A stretch of DNA of 64,000 nt from the NCBI GenBank assembly GCA_022496185.1, contig WTXG01000118.1:1-64000 (forward strand). Direction: 5' to 3'. The notes beneath the pieces are model-generated. The model saw only the letters and a program-made list of their open reading frames with translations. It was not told where the DNA came from and made no database searches. This DNA is from Multifurca ochricompacta. Taxonomy: Eukaryota; Basidiomycota; Agaricomycetes; Russulales; Russulaceae. How positions within the stretch are numbered: the first letter of the stretch is position 1; every line of letters starts with the position of its first letter. This document shows, one piece after another, positions 31,407 through 42,816 of this stretch. The translations under genes were made by a program, and so were the position numbers.

Positions 31407-33435
31407 TCAATCCACGAACCGCTCACGCTCCTCTGAAAAGATAGATACTACCTCTGGGAAGCGAGGCGTAATTTTGCAGTCGTACGGAGCTGGACGGCTT
31501 CATTCCCAGGAGTAAATCAAGTCAAGGTCGCGGAAATTGCACCTGTCATAGGCACTCACATAAGCAGTCCCCCATCCGTAAATCCTTCCAAATCCGGTAC
31601 CACCTTCTTCCCGTTCTCATCCAGAACATGTCCAATAGTCGTTGCCCATAGGATTCTTGCCGTGCTTATGAAGAGCGTGTCGTTCGCAAGATATTTCCCC
31701 ACACAGATTCGTCGCCCGAACCCAAACGACACATGCCCTTCTTGGTTCGTTTCTATTGGACCAGGCAACAATTCACCTCCATCGTCCAAATGTCGTTCTG
31801 GTCGGAAGTCGTCGGCATCTTCACCAAATATGGCACGATCATGATTACATTGCCAAATGTTTGCTATGCACGTAGCTCCTTTCGGAATGAACATGCCCTC
31901 ATACCAGTCGTCTTCGGTGGCAGAATGAGGTACCCCAAATGGGAGAGGAGGCCGCCAACGGAGAACTTCTCTTACAACTGCACGCACGTATGGCAGGTGG
32001 GGCACATCTGCGAATGTAGGTAAACGCGAGCGGCCAACTACAGCGTCTAGTTCTGCTTGTGCACGGCGTTGCACTTGAGGGAAGGCTACCATGGCTACTG
32101 TCCACCACTTCAATGTAGTTGATGTCGTCTCAAAACCACCGACACTTTAATTACTAGTTAGTCAACAAGGAGACTTGAGACAGCAATTACTTACTACATC
32201 TGGCCAGAGAGGAACGTCATTTCATGTTCGGAAAGGTGGTAGCGATCGTGTTTTCGCAATAATGACGCACTGAAACTCGGGCGCTCCCCACCGGTCGCCT
32301 ACAGCATGATCCGTTAGTTGGACCCCATACGCAGCATGTAAACCCCATTTCCGTACAATATCGGCCCTGACGCGATCAAATAGTCCCAGAAATATATCAT
32401 AGCGCTCAGCAGCTTGCATTAAAGCCTCCCTCTTCCATTTTGCAAATCTGTTCTCTCGTCACATGTCATTATAGCAAAGCAAATAGAAAGGCAAGGAAGA
32501 CGAGACCTCTGTGGAATGTGAATCATCCAAGGAAAGAATTCGACGAAAGAGGTCCTAGCTGCCGCACGGCTGAACCACTTAAAGTTGCTGTCAATGTCCA
32601 TCACGACCTTCTCATTCGTTGACTCCAGAGTGGGGTAGTCATACAGGATGGACAGGATAACGGAGGCATTAGCACGCTGAAAGTGACTATGTCGATTTTC
32701 GGGGTCCTCGAGAAGCGCGGAAACGAGGATTGTGGCCTCTTTTGTCTGAGTAGGGTGATAGTTTTGAACTGTCGTCCGGCTGACAGCGTCATGTGCAGCA
32801 CGGCGCGAGCGGCGCCAACTTGGGAGTAGATGGAATAAGCGATAGCGCTTCGTATCTTATTCCTTTCTGGCACTCACAGCTCGCCATAATCCATCAACGC
32901 CATCCCCAGACTTTGATTAAGTATCTCTTGTGCCATAATGAACCGAGGGCGACCTGAATAATTACCAGTACGCCGTTCAAGAACATTATAGGCCGATTTA
33001 AGACTGTTGAACACGATTGTTTGTCTCCCCATGACATCAAGATGCATCACCTTGCCTACAATCAACTGCCTGTTCATCATGACATCTATTCCAAAGAACC
33101 GTTTGATACTCACTGAAGCGTCCCTTACAATCACTCGAGAATAGCCACTTCGTGTTTTCTAGCTGGGGCATGTTCCCAAGGATTGGGATACGCAGAGGGC
33201 TCGGAGGCAACTTTCGCCATGGACTTTTGAGATAAGAAGTGACGAAGATGAGGAAAAGAGTGAGAAGGAGACCCGTGACAAGAGCCCTATCCTTCAAAAA
33301 TATGTCAAGTACGGGCAGTTTCAAAATGCTAGAGATGGCTGGGAGATCACGGGAGAATGGTGAGTTTACGGAGAGAGCTGAGTGGGGCCAGATTAATACC
33401 TGAAAATATTGGGTTTGGTGCACTGGCAGGAGCAT
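31407..33435 (-). CDS. Cytochrome P450 monooxygenase, seven exons
   Basis: Haem-thiolate monooxygenase, probably anchored in the ER. Exons by my reading: 33435-33114, 33055-32878, 32818-32507, 32447-32357, 32298-32195, 32144-31560 and 31497-31407. The six introns are 50-62 bp, all GT-AG, two with a CTAAC branch site. The exons sum to 1683 bp, an uninterrupted 560 codons plus stop. The N-terminus has a membrane segment (LVTGLLLTLFLIFV) followed by the proline hinge KLPPSPLRIPILGN. The I-helix reads VGGFETTS (residues 337-344), the K-helix EVLR (395-398), then FRPERH (449-454) and the haem loop FGFGRRICVG with Cys483. The C-terminus IRPAPYDCKITPRFP is as usual. It is about 40-50 residues longer than many family members, at the N-terminus, so the first ATG is less certain. 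The I-helix and haem loop resemble many basidiomycete secondary-metabolism P450s. Substrate unknown; no pathway neighbours are visible. Confidence 0.93.
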
Positions 33436-33492
33436 GGCCCGAGGTATTATAAGCGTCGGGGAACCAGTTCATCTTTATCCATTTTCTTAAGG

Positions 33493-33498
33493 TATATA
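33493..33498 (-). promoter_or_regulatory. Possible TATA box of the P450 gene
   Basis: The minus strand reads ATTATATACC, about 60 bp upstream of the ATG at 33435. This is a plausible core promoter with a short 5' leader. Not otherwise supported. Confidence 0.4.
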
Positions 33499-34496
33499 AT
33501 CCCGTATGTTCGTACAGCACCATTGAGGGAGAGTGGGAGCAAGGGGTGGGTGAATTCAAGATTTGGGCGGGAAGGCTGGTACTTATGCATAAAATGGAGT
33601 CTGTGGTTGTGTGATCGTTGTTCCACAGTCAGTCTTTTCCTCCCGCGGGGTTCTAAGCCACGTAGCAATTCACCGGGGCGTTAGCCTTGCTTGTGGCTGA
33701 CTACAGAATACAGGTCAATGCCATTAACGGCGTAAAAGCAGGAGGAAGAAATCTCCTAGAATCATGACTGCATCTAAGAATATGAAGAGAAGAAACGACG
33801 GATGCCATATGTTGCAAAGATAATGCGATTCATCGTGTGCAAGTGACCATAGAAGTCCTCTGGTGGATGAACAAGTGATCGGTGTGACGTCTAGAAGGAA
33901 TGGAAACGGAGGCCAGCGTAACAGAGGTTGAAGAAAGTAAGCCGAGCAACTACGTCCAAGTAGTGATGTTCCGGCGCAGCTTGGCCCAAAAGCTGGGGCT
34001 TTGCCTTTGCCTGAGGCAGCTTTGGCTTTCCTGAGGTCTGGGCCGAGCCAAAGCCGCCACAATCGGCTACGTCCAAGTCAAGTGTATGCTTCTGCATCTC
34101 CAAATGGGCAGTCACCACAAGTAGCTAGCTATCAGGCTGTTGTGCTCAGACTGCCAGTGGAAGTTTCCTCGGCAACCCATAGGACTGCAAGCAGAGTTGG
34201 TAAGAATTTTCAAGGCTTACTTACTTTTCGGACGAAAATCCCACTGTATGATTCAAAGTCCCCAAGCCCATTCCTCGACTTGATGGTCAGGGACTCACTG
34301 CGTCGCAACGAATAGGGTTAAAAGTCGAGACGGACTAGATCAATAATAATCCAATGCCATTCAATTCCGAAACAAACTACAAACTAAATGTTCCTTCTTC
34401 CCTTCTCGTACAAGCGTGAGAAACGTACATAATCACTGTCACGACATTGATCAATCAAACTGAAAACAATAATCAAACGACCAATCAAGAAAGTTC
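33499..34496. other. Divergent intergenic region
   Basis: Between the P450 (minus) and the membrane protein gene (plus). It holds an R4 repeat (33961-34069). No further supported frame is seen. Confidence 0.5.
33961..34069 (+). mobile_element. Short GC-rich repeat R4, copy b
   Basis: About 109 bp, TAGTGATGTTCCGGC... to ...CGGCTA, built of GCTTGGCCCAAAAGC and GGGCCGAGCCAAAGCC words. It is flanked by CGTCCAAG on both sides (33953-33960 and 34070-34077). The identity extends to 11-12 bp (CTACGTCCAAGT). Either an hAT-type 8-bp or a longer target duplication is possible. Not coding. Confidence 0.6.
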
Positions 34497-34613
34497 CAGC
34501 TTTGTCTCTTTTTCCCTCTTTCTCTCTTCCTTTCTTCCTCTCTTCTTCTCTCTTTCTCTTTCTCTTTCTCTTGTCCTTCCCCAAACTACTACTCCCCTCC
34601 TCCTCCCCCCCGC
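34497..34613 (+). promoter_or_regulatory. Pyrimidine-rich promoter tract
   Basis: More than 100 bp of nearly pure C and T (CTTTCTCTTTCTC words), ending about 110 bp before the ATG at 34722. CT-rich tracts upstream of the start are common in well-expressed filamentous fungal genes. It suggests that the following gene is or was expressed. Confidence 0.55.
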
Positions 34614-34721
34614 CGTTTCCCTATCTATTTCCTTCTCCTTGACACCCTTCCATCCGCTTGTCTAGCGGCCACTTTCCTTTTTTTTTACTAAGTTGAAGAG
34701 TCTGGACAAAATCTAGACAAA

Positions 34722-36541
34722 ATGTCTCACTTCCGCATGGGCAAGTTGGCTAGCCCCTTCGCGCACAAGCCTCAGAGGCGTGCCAATCCGTATAAGTCGC
34801 TCTTTCTTCCTTCTCGTTCTCTTTTTCTGGTTGCCTTTGCTCGCGCACATACCCTCTCCTTCTCCGAAAACTATGCCTGGTCCGGCTCCCATGACCTTTC
34901 AGGCACTGGCACCTTGTTCCTTATTAAAATGATTATGATCTCATACACGCATCTGACATCCAAATTTCTATAGCATGCAACACTGGCGGATTCTATATTT
35001 CCCCTACTGCGTCCCAGTCCATCGAGTATACCACACCCGTCAACATCACTTGGGACACAACCTGTCTCAACTCGACCAACGTCGACATATTCCTCTATGC
35101 CCCTGGCACCAGCACCACCCGCTTTGATGCCTGGCAAGGTGTCTACTTTCCCACCGGTTCTTACCAGACTCTCTTCTAGCCCAAATGGTGGAATTCTACC
35201 TCTCCTGCCAACCTTCAGCTCACCATCGCTCCTTCCGGCACCCCCCCTTTCCTCGCTCCTTACCCCGCCGGCCCTGTCTTTACTGTCACTTATCATGCCT
35301 CTTCCTCGGGTGGTACTCCTGCCGTCGCTGATACTTCTAAAGCCGATACAGTCGTCACTGTCGTAAAGAATGCCCCGTCCTCTCACCAACATATCTCCGG
35401 AGGTAAACTCGCTGCCGCTGTTCTCATGCCCCTCCTTATCGTCATTTTTCTCATTTCTGCCGTGTACGTCAAGTTGAGGCGTGAGCTCGGCAGAGACGAG
35501 CGCAAACAGTGGAGCGAATCTGTCGACAAGCGCATGAGCACCATTTTCATAAACTGGAAGCCTATTTCTGTTGCTGGTGCACAAGTCGCCATCCGCAACA
35601 GCATGGCAATTGACTCCAATAACCGGGGGTCTTCCTTCTCTTTCGGTAACATTCGCCCTGTCTCTACTGTTGCAGTCGAAAGTGATCAAGCAGGCATCAG
35701 TTCCAACGTTCGCACCGTCTTACCAGGTCAGAGCAACGGCACAGCACAACTTCTCTCCTCCGTCATCACCGCTCAGATGATGGCTGAGCGTGTCTCACGT
35801 GTGTCTTTTGCCCCTGACGTGCGGCCAAGTACAGGGAGTCGTCGTACGGTCACCAGCCGCGCCTTCCACACACCTATTGTCCCTCCAATCCCAGACAGAA
35901 AATGGGATATCTCACAGTACTGTACACTCAATTCAGAACCTGATGAGTCTTTGTCACCCACCCAGACCAAAGGTCCGCAGACTCTCAGCGTAGGAGATAT
36001 TCAGGCTCGTCTAGCTGGCAGGGAGACATCATCCCGCTCTAGTGTTGATGCTGTCATTCCTGCCCTTCGTTGTGCGTAATTTCCTCTTATTTTTTACTCG
36101 CTCCTCTTAATCCCATTCGTTCTAGTGATGCGCACCAGTGAACCCTCTCCAGGCTCTCCAGGTGAGGACGAGCCCGAACTTCTTTTCTCTGCTCAGTCCG
36201 CGACGTTTCCGGCCATTCCATCCCCAACTCATAGCCCGCACAGTGCCGAACCGGCCTCCGCCATGTCGACGTTTATGCCTATGCAGCCGATGCCCGCGAA
36301 TATGATGTCTCCTGATGACATGCTGCGCGCATACGCCGAGTGCTGCGCTGCTGGAGGTTCTGGCATCATGGGTGGTCCCACCGTTCCGTCGCCCGCGTAT
36401 ACCGGTGCAAGCGCACAAGGCGGCATGCGTACTCTGTACTCGCCAACTCACTCCCTGGCAGGAACAAATGACCGTAGCACAAAGCGAACCACGATGGGGA
36501 GCCAGTTTGCGGATGAGGATGCCTATACGGGGAAACTCTAA
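34722..36541 (+). pseudogene. Conserved-type single-pass membrane protein gene with one premature stop
   Basis: Encodes a type I membrane protein of a kind I associate with Agaricomycetes; its function is not known. The main exon (34974-36071, after the acceptor TTTCTATAG) reads GGFYISPTASQSIEYTTPV and ITWDTTCLN, then PKWWNST, LQLTIAPSG, one transmembrane helix (AAAVLMPLLIVIFLISAVYV, about 35410-35470), a basic anchor and a cytosolic Ser/Thr/Pro-rich tail. A 54-bp intron (36072-36125, GTGCGT...TTCTAG) joins the last exon, 36126-36541, in phase. The first exon is unsure: the frame from 34722 includes a signal-like LFLVAFARA, but I could not find a donor in phase. TAG at 35177-35179 interrupts the ectodomain directly before PKWW. 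The rest of the frame is clean, so this is a recent nonsense mutation, a polymorphism or a sequence error. Confidence 0.75.
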
Positions 36542-37650
36542 GCGCCACCCTCTTTGGATCTTTCATCTATCCCCTGCCGATCCTTTTCCCTTTTCTCAAA
36601 TTCACGAGTCAGAAAATCTCGTTGTACGTGTGTAACCCCTAACCCCTTATCCTCCCCCTTGACTGGCTACTGATCTGTTCGACCGCGGCTGTGAAATTTG
36701 AAAGGACAAGTTTTTTTTGGCACGGCACGGCTAACCCCTTCTCATGCCCTTTGTCCGTCTACATATTCTTCCGTGTGTGGCGTCCCATTGGTCGTTATAG
36801 ACTCGCTTAGCCTCACTCTTTATGATTTTTTTACGGTCTCGGGCGGTGTCTGGACACCGCGCGTGTCGTTGGCGCTCCCGACTGTCGCGGCGTGTATTCT
36901 CACTTTACGGCCGACTCGTTGATCATTATATACCCCCCTCCGTCACAATTGGTTTGCCACTACTTCTTAAGTCGGTTTGTTTACTGCCGTGTGATTGTAG
37001 GCATCGACCTTATTTTTTTAAATCTTTTAGGGGCAATTTTCAACTACGTTTTGGCTTTTTTATGGCTTCAATTTCTTAATTATTAATTAATAAAGATCAA
37101 GTCATGTTGGGTTGGTGATATGGTGGGATGACTGCTGTAACTAATACTGTCTCAACGGCAATTCTCTCTTGTGATATATGAGGACGGGAGGGCATACGGG
37201 ATCATGAGAAGAAAGGCGCGCGCGCCTCGGTGTTTGGCTGAACCACGAGCGCGCCTCGGAGCCTCGGCTTACAAAATTAAAGATGGGTTTCAAGAAAAAT
37301 GAAGAGAACGAATAATCTATTTTGTCAACATCGGGCTCGATTGCTCACGGAAAAAAAGACTCAAATTTAAAAGATACCCGTCACAATACAATACTAAGAT
37401 GTTAAACCCAAAAATTTTAAATCTATATCAATCAAACTATTAAGATAAATGTTTCTAACTTTAATCTTTTGTATAATAAATATTACATCAGAAAGAAAAA
37501 GTATTAAGTATATATTTTATTTTGTTTTTTATTTTTATTATTGTATTTTTGGTTTTAACATTGAAAAGTATAACTCTATTAAATATAATATTTTTGTTTT
37601 TTTAAATATGTAATTAAATAATCTAAACTTTGATACAAAATTCTAAATCT
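36542..37650. other. Intergenic, ending in an AT-rich block
   Basis: Downstream region of the membrane protein gene. 36542-37270 has ordinary composition and no supported gene. From about 37270 to 37810 the composition becomes very AT-rich with long A/T runs. The change is abrupt. Confidence 0.5.
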
Positions 37651-37653
37651 GTA

Positions 37654-37725
37654 ACATCTTTAGCTGAATTGGTAAAGTGTTTACCTTCAAAGCAATTGTA
37701 TATTGGTTCAGATCCTGTAGGATGT
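37654..37725 (+). tRNA. Degenerate tRNA-like sequence
   Basis: 72 nt with acceptor ends ACATCTT and AGGATGT (7 pairs, one G-T), a T arm with loop TTCAGAT (4 of 5 pairs) and an anticodon loop CTTCAAA (anticodon TCA). The anticodon stem has only 3 of 5 pairs and the D stem is poor. It lies in the AT-rich block, so a decayed SINE head or a mitochondrial-type tRNA relic are both possible. Confidence 0.3.
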
Positions 37726-37998
37726 ATTAATTAATATTTATTTTATAAAACAAAAACAAACAAAAATATTTTAATTAAATTAAAATATCCCAACAACCTC
37801 ATTGAGACAAGCAGAGCAGACAAGACTGCACCATATAGTGCACCACTGAAAAAGGAGATGTATAATGAGTCAGTGAAATGCCTGCCTGTAAGGTGTATTG
37901 TAACAGGTGCAATCCACCTTGTGGGTAGTGATTAGGGCTGCACACCTAATGAATGCAGCCTGAGGTTAGATAATCCAAACCACCTAGAACAGTAGTTA

Positions 37999-38500
37999 TA
38001 GTGATGTTCCGGCCCGGCTTGGCCCAAAAGCCGCGGCTTTGGCTCGGCCTGAGGCGGCTCTGGCTTTCCTGAAGTCTGGGCCGAGCCAAAGCTGCCACAG
38101 ATGGCTTGGCCCTGGCCCAGCTTGGCCCAAGCCGCAGCTTTTGGCAGAGAGAATTTTATGACATATAACCAGTAGTTATAGTTCAGCTAATCCAAATATG
38201 ACTTAGTGTGTTACATATTGCAAAGCTATATCGAAGAAAAAGTTTGAAATGCCGCGATAAACATGATCATGTGACCCAAATCAACCACTTTGTGATCGGA
38301 TTTCTACTGATTTTGATGATTGCTATTGCACTTGTATGTACTGTTGAAAGCCGCAGCCTGAGCTGGCGGCTTTGGCTTTTAGTTTCTCTGAGCCGGGCCA
38401 AAGCCCTTGCTGGGCCGTCACAACGGCCTGGCTTGGCCCGGCCCAAACAGGCCCGGCTTGGCCCGGCTTCTGGCTTTGAGCTGGGCCAGGCACATCACTA
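37999..38500. repeat. R4 repeats, copies a and c
   Basis: Two GC-rich R4 blocks. 37999-38145 starts TAGTGATGTTCCGGCCCGGC. 38342-38500 is inverted and its minus strand starts TAGTGATGTGCCTGGCCC. The 13-bp word CAGTAGTTATAGT occurs at 37990-38002 and 38170-38182, bracketing copy a like a target duplication. Between the blocks is unrecognised AT-richer DNA. The right end touches the G2 LTR. Confidence 0.55.
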
Positions 38501-38501
38501 A

Positions 38502-39085
38502 TGTTACGACCCCTGCCTAGCAACCCGATTTTCTTCACTCTCCCTAATGACGACCCTTCCTTCCACCCACTCTCCACTTCTCGATTACGTCCCCTTCCTG
38601 GGACCCATCACATGCTCTGCTTCCTTCCCCGTGACCGCCTTTGACCCTGTTGATGTTACTGTACTCGTGTTTGGCTTTCTTATCTCTTATCCCTTATCTT
38701 ACGACCGGACACTTACTTAATTCCCTATCAGAAGCTAGGCTTTACGCCCTCCGCTTTCGCATATTTGGGTCCACATGATTCGACCTTATCTTATCTTTAG
38801 ACGCTCACCCATTTACGTATATAAGTCCACTGTAGTTACCTTGTAGACTTCAGACTCGACTTATTGAATACATCGGTGCTTGTCTTCTGGACTTCCTTTG
38901 AACCCTCTGACTCGATCGTCTCGAAGTACTTCTGGTACTTTCCGCTCAACATTGTCTTAGAGTACAGCCTCTTTGACTTTGACTCTTCCTGTAATAACTC
39001 CAAGAGACCCCATTGGTCTCTTATCTGATACACGAACGAACGCTGTCACACAAGTCGTGTGGAACGTCCCGCACCGGACGTAACA
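38502..39085 (+). repeat. G2 5' LTR
   Basis: TGTTACGACCCCTGCC to CCGGACGTAACA. TACGTATATAAGTCC (about 38813) is a TATA-like motif. Directly followed by TCAAGTCGAGTCTCCTCCC, the probable primer/leader start shared with G1. Confidence 0.95.
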
Positions 39086-39107
39086 TCAAGTCGAGTCTCC
39101 TCCCAAC

Positions 39108-40715
39108 GTGGCTTCTTCCAGCCGAAGCCAGACCTTGTTCAAAGAAGAGCTCATCGAACGAAGAGAAGAGAATAATCTTTCACAACAGACACTTGGCTCT
39201 GCCGTCTGGAAAGACTTTGAATCCGAGTTTGGATACTACGTCTATCACGACGGAAGATACCAACCGGTAGAATACGACGACGAAAAGAGAGTCTGGTATC
39301 GTATCCGATATTCGGAAAGTAAACATTCATGGGTCACTACCGCTCCCGCTCCACCAGAATTTGGGCTCGGACCGTGGAGAGAAAACCCACCCGCGATTTC
39401 ACCGACTCAGAGCCAGAAGAATACATTGACGAAAATAGTGAAGACGCACCAGCATTAGCATTGTCTACGCCTCTGGTTGCACCAGCAGTCGCCACGATCA
39501 GAGCACCTGCCTTGACGACTCCTCAGATATCGATACAAACCACCGACACCATCACCCCATTCTATCAAAACATGTCAACCATCGCTGCCCAGCTCCCTGA
39601 CCCGTTCCGCCCCCCTCCACCTCCCCCTGCTACCAACATCCCTCCACCATCGGGACGTCTCTCCGGGATTCTGCCTCAGACCTTTACGGGAGAACGCTCC
39701 CAAAGCAAGAAGTTTATGCTGGAGTTCACCACATTTAAAACTTCAATCATGATGTTGCCCAAATCGTCAACCCCTTTCAACGCGCCAACCTCTTCCTTTC
39801 ACTTATCAGGGGTGACGCAGTTGACAATGGACAATGGAACAGCTTGAGTGGCTGAATGAGCAGGTAGAGAGTGGCGCCGCACTACCAGTGAAGGCCTTTG
39901 GGAAACCATAGCCCAGAGGTTCAAGGACACGTTCACTGATGGGCAAGCAAAACAAAAGGCGGCTAGGGAACTGAAGTCCCTGCGAATGGAGAAAGGGGAG
40001 CTCGATGCCTATGTAGCAAAGTTCCGAAGCCTGGCAAACCGAGCAGGCTATGATACAGATGAAGAAGCAACCTTGGACCTCTTCTCCCAAGGATTGCCGA
40101 ACCCGCTCGTTAAAAACATTATCCAGTTCCACCACCCGCATGACTGGGACGAGTGGGTTGATGCTGCCCGACGACAGCAGCAGGATTACTTGGACTTCCA
40201 AACTCGATTTGGAGTCGACACAAAGAAAGGGAAGACTCGAGAGCAGTGGAAGACAGCGTTTGGGGTCAAACCAACGCATGCTACCCAAAGAGATCCCAAT
40301 GCTATGGACACCTCAGCAGATAGGATCAAGGCAAGGGTCACGCTCACTGAGGATGAACGACAGACATTGATGAAAGAAGGGCGGTGTTTCCGCTGTAAGG
40401 ACAAGGACATATGTCCCGGGACTGTCCGAAGAAGGGGTACGAGTCGCAGAAGCGACTACCGCACCTGTGGCCCCCGTACGCAACAACCCGCCAGTCGTAG
40501 ACAAACGAACCAAGAAGAGAAGGCCCAGGATATCTGGGCAAGCATGATGAAAGAGAGTGAGGAAGTGCGGCCATCCTTGTCGAGAAGGCGTTCGCAAAAA
40601 GGATTTTTGATAAGCTCTACCCCATCGGCCTGGGCGCGAGCACTCCATGTTACCTCTGTGTATACTAGTCGATTCAAATCATTGAAAATACCAGTTCATT
40701 TCGAAACTACACAGA
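39108..40715 (+). pseudogene. G2 gag
   Basis: Structural protein that would package element RNA. It starts at ATG 39108 (MASSSRSQTLFKEELIERR) and includes FGYYVYHDGRYQPVEYDDEK, a proline-rich linker (about 39610-39650), LPQTFTGERSQSKKFMLEF, then, in another frame, LDAYVAKFRSLANRAG and LFSQGLPNPLVKNIIQFHHP of the Gag core, and a basic end with CFRCKDKDICPG (about 40387). That last motif is a C-x2-C zinc knuckle whose second half is out of frame through a lost base. At least three frame changes occur (about 39330-39450, 39840-39990 and 40400). G1 carries the same protein with different lesions. Confidence 0.88.
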
Positions 40716-41223
40716 GGACGGCCGACCGAGACATCTTGTGGATCTGGAGCTACAGATAACTTCATCAGTCCACGAATGGTTAAAACCTTAGGACTGGGGA
40801 TGCAGACACTTCCCACAGAAAAAAATATCTGGAATATTGACGGGACAGCCAATCGCGCTGGAAAGATCACCACTATACCGACCTGAATGTCCAAGTTGGG
40901 GAACAAACGAAAGTTATCCGCTTCCTGATCACCAATTTGGAGATGAAGACCTTATCTTGGGATATCCATGGCTTGCTGCGTTCGAACCTAAAATCAATTG
41001 GACAGACGCGACCATGGACAAAGAGTCCTACCCCACTATCATACGTCAATTGGATATGACTATGCAGTCAGGCACAGAGAAATAAAACTACGGATCAAGC
41101 GAGGAGGACCTAGGTCGATGTTATGCAACCAAGGCATCAGAACTAGCCCAAAAGGCAATACAGGGGCAGACAGAAAGAACTTACGACGATGTAGTACCGC
41201 ATGTCTACCATCGACATTGGAAG
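40716..41223 (+). pseudogene. G2 protease region
   Basis: Retropepsin region between gag and RT. EDLILGYPWLAAFEPKINW (about 40940-41000) is the conserved C-terminal strand (ILG-x-x-WL). The N-terminal DSGA-type site is expected near 40735 but reads DILWIWSYR here owing to a frame change. Not functional. Confidence 0.7.
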
Positions 41224-42816
41224 GTGTTCTCTGAAGAGGAATCACAGCGGTTTCCACCCTCCAGACCATGGGATCACGCCATAGATCTACTCCCCGACAC
41301 GCCGGCAGCAATAGATTGCAAAATTTACCCTCTGTCCCAGTCCGAACAAGTAGCGTTAACAGAATTCCTCGAAGAGCATTTGGCAAAAGGATATATTCGC
41401 CCATCCAAGTCACAGTACGCCTCACCCTTCTTCTTCATCAAAAAGAAGGACGGCAAGCTACGACCAGTCCAGGACTATCGGCGAATCAACGCTTACACCG
41501 TGAAAAACGCCTACCCTCTGCCACTTATCTCTGAACTTATTGACACCATGAGGGATAAGTCCCTCTTCTCCAAAATGGACGTACGGTGGGGTTACAACAA
41601 TGTCAGGATCAAAGACGGCGACCAGTGTAAGGCCGCCTTCAAGACAAATCAAGGGCTGTTCGAACCAAATGTCATGTTCTTTGGTCTCACGAATTCACTG
41701 GCAACATTCCAATCCATGATGAATCACATCTTCCGCGACCTTATTCTCACCGGCGAAGTGGTGGTTTACATGGATGACATTCTAGTAGCCACCCCAGACA
41801 ACTTAGATCACCATCGAGAGCGCGTACACCAGGTACTGGATATACTACGAGAACACGACCTATATCTCAAACCAGCCAAGTGCTCCTTCGAGCAACGGAG
41901 TGTCGAATACCTGGGAGTCATTTTGGAAGGAGGACAAGTGCGCATGGACCCCGTTAAAGTGCAGGGGATCCGAGAATGGCCTGTGCCGACCTGCGTCAAG
42001 GACGTCCGGTCATTCATCGGATTCTGTAACTTCTATCGGCGCTTTGTCAAGGGGTTTTCAGGCATTGCACGGCCTTTGAACGATCTATTGAAGAAGGAAA
42101 TGCCATGGCAGTGGGGCACAGCACAGCAACGAGCTTTCGAACAAATTAGGGATCTTGTCGGCTCAGAACCAGTACTCATCCAACCAGATCTGAGCCGTCC
42201 CTTTGAGCTAGAAGTGGATGCCTCTCACTTCGCCAATGGGGCAGTGCTGTACCAGAGAGATGCCACACAAATACTTCACCCGGTGGCATATTATTCGGAA
42301 ACTTTCTCACCAGCTGAACGAAACTATGACATCTGGGATAGAGAACTCCTAGCCATAGTCAAGGCACTGCGACACTGGCGACCTTACCTGGCGGGAACTC
42401 CTCATAAAACCATCATCCATACCGACCACTCCAATCTACTATATTGGAAGGAACCCCATAAAATCAGTCGACGCGTGGCACGAGAAGTCCTAGAGCTAGA
42501 GGAATATAACTTCACGTTAAAACACATTGCTGGAAGCCAGAACGCTAGAGCGGATGCACTGTCACGCAGGTCGGATATGCATACCGGAGAGGACGACAAC
42601 AATGACATCACTGTCCTCCCGGAAGAAGTTTTTACAAAAATGGCCGCAGTCAGTCTTCACGACATGGACCTGTGGGCACAAGTCTCCCAAAACATGAACC
42701 AAGAACTATGCCGTTCATGGGCTGAGGCACACAACCTGAAAGAAGTCAATGGCCTTTGGTGGAAGGACGGGGATCGACTCGTTGTCACCGGTGGCGACAA
42801 CATTAAGAGGGGGTGA
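41224..42816 (+). pseudogene. G2 reverse transcriptase-RNase H, open
   Basis: A 530-residue open stretch. [22 protein letters not shown] (about residues 72-91), SKMDVRWGYNNVRI, EPNVMFFGLTNSLATFQSMM, active site VVVYMDDILVA (about residue 180) and SVEYLGVILEGGQV. RNase H: LEVDASHFANGAVLYQRD, RNYDIWDRELLAIVKALRHW and IHTDHSNLLYW, i.e. Asp, Glu and Asp of the catalytic set. The frame is closed by TGA at 42814-42816, where integrase begins in the next frame with an overlapping open stretch. As part of a polyprotein it is broken at both ends, although the enzyme core itself is undamaged. Confidence 0.93.

Noticed and set aside
33935..34062. Minus-strand frame rich in Lys/Ala/Gly
   Set aside because: It arises from the GC-rich R4 repeat.
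35139..35179. A 41-bp GT...AG intron that would remove the stop at 35177
   Set aside because: Too short, and it would put the following PKWWNST text out of frame.
34871..35689. A 272-codon minus-strand frame
   Set aside because: It is antisense to the membrane protein gene, whose sense frame has a signal-like segment, a membrane helix and a phased intron. The antisense text is low-complexity.
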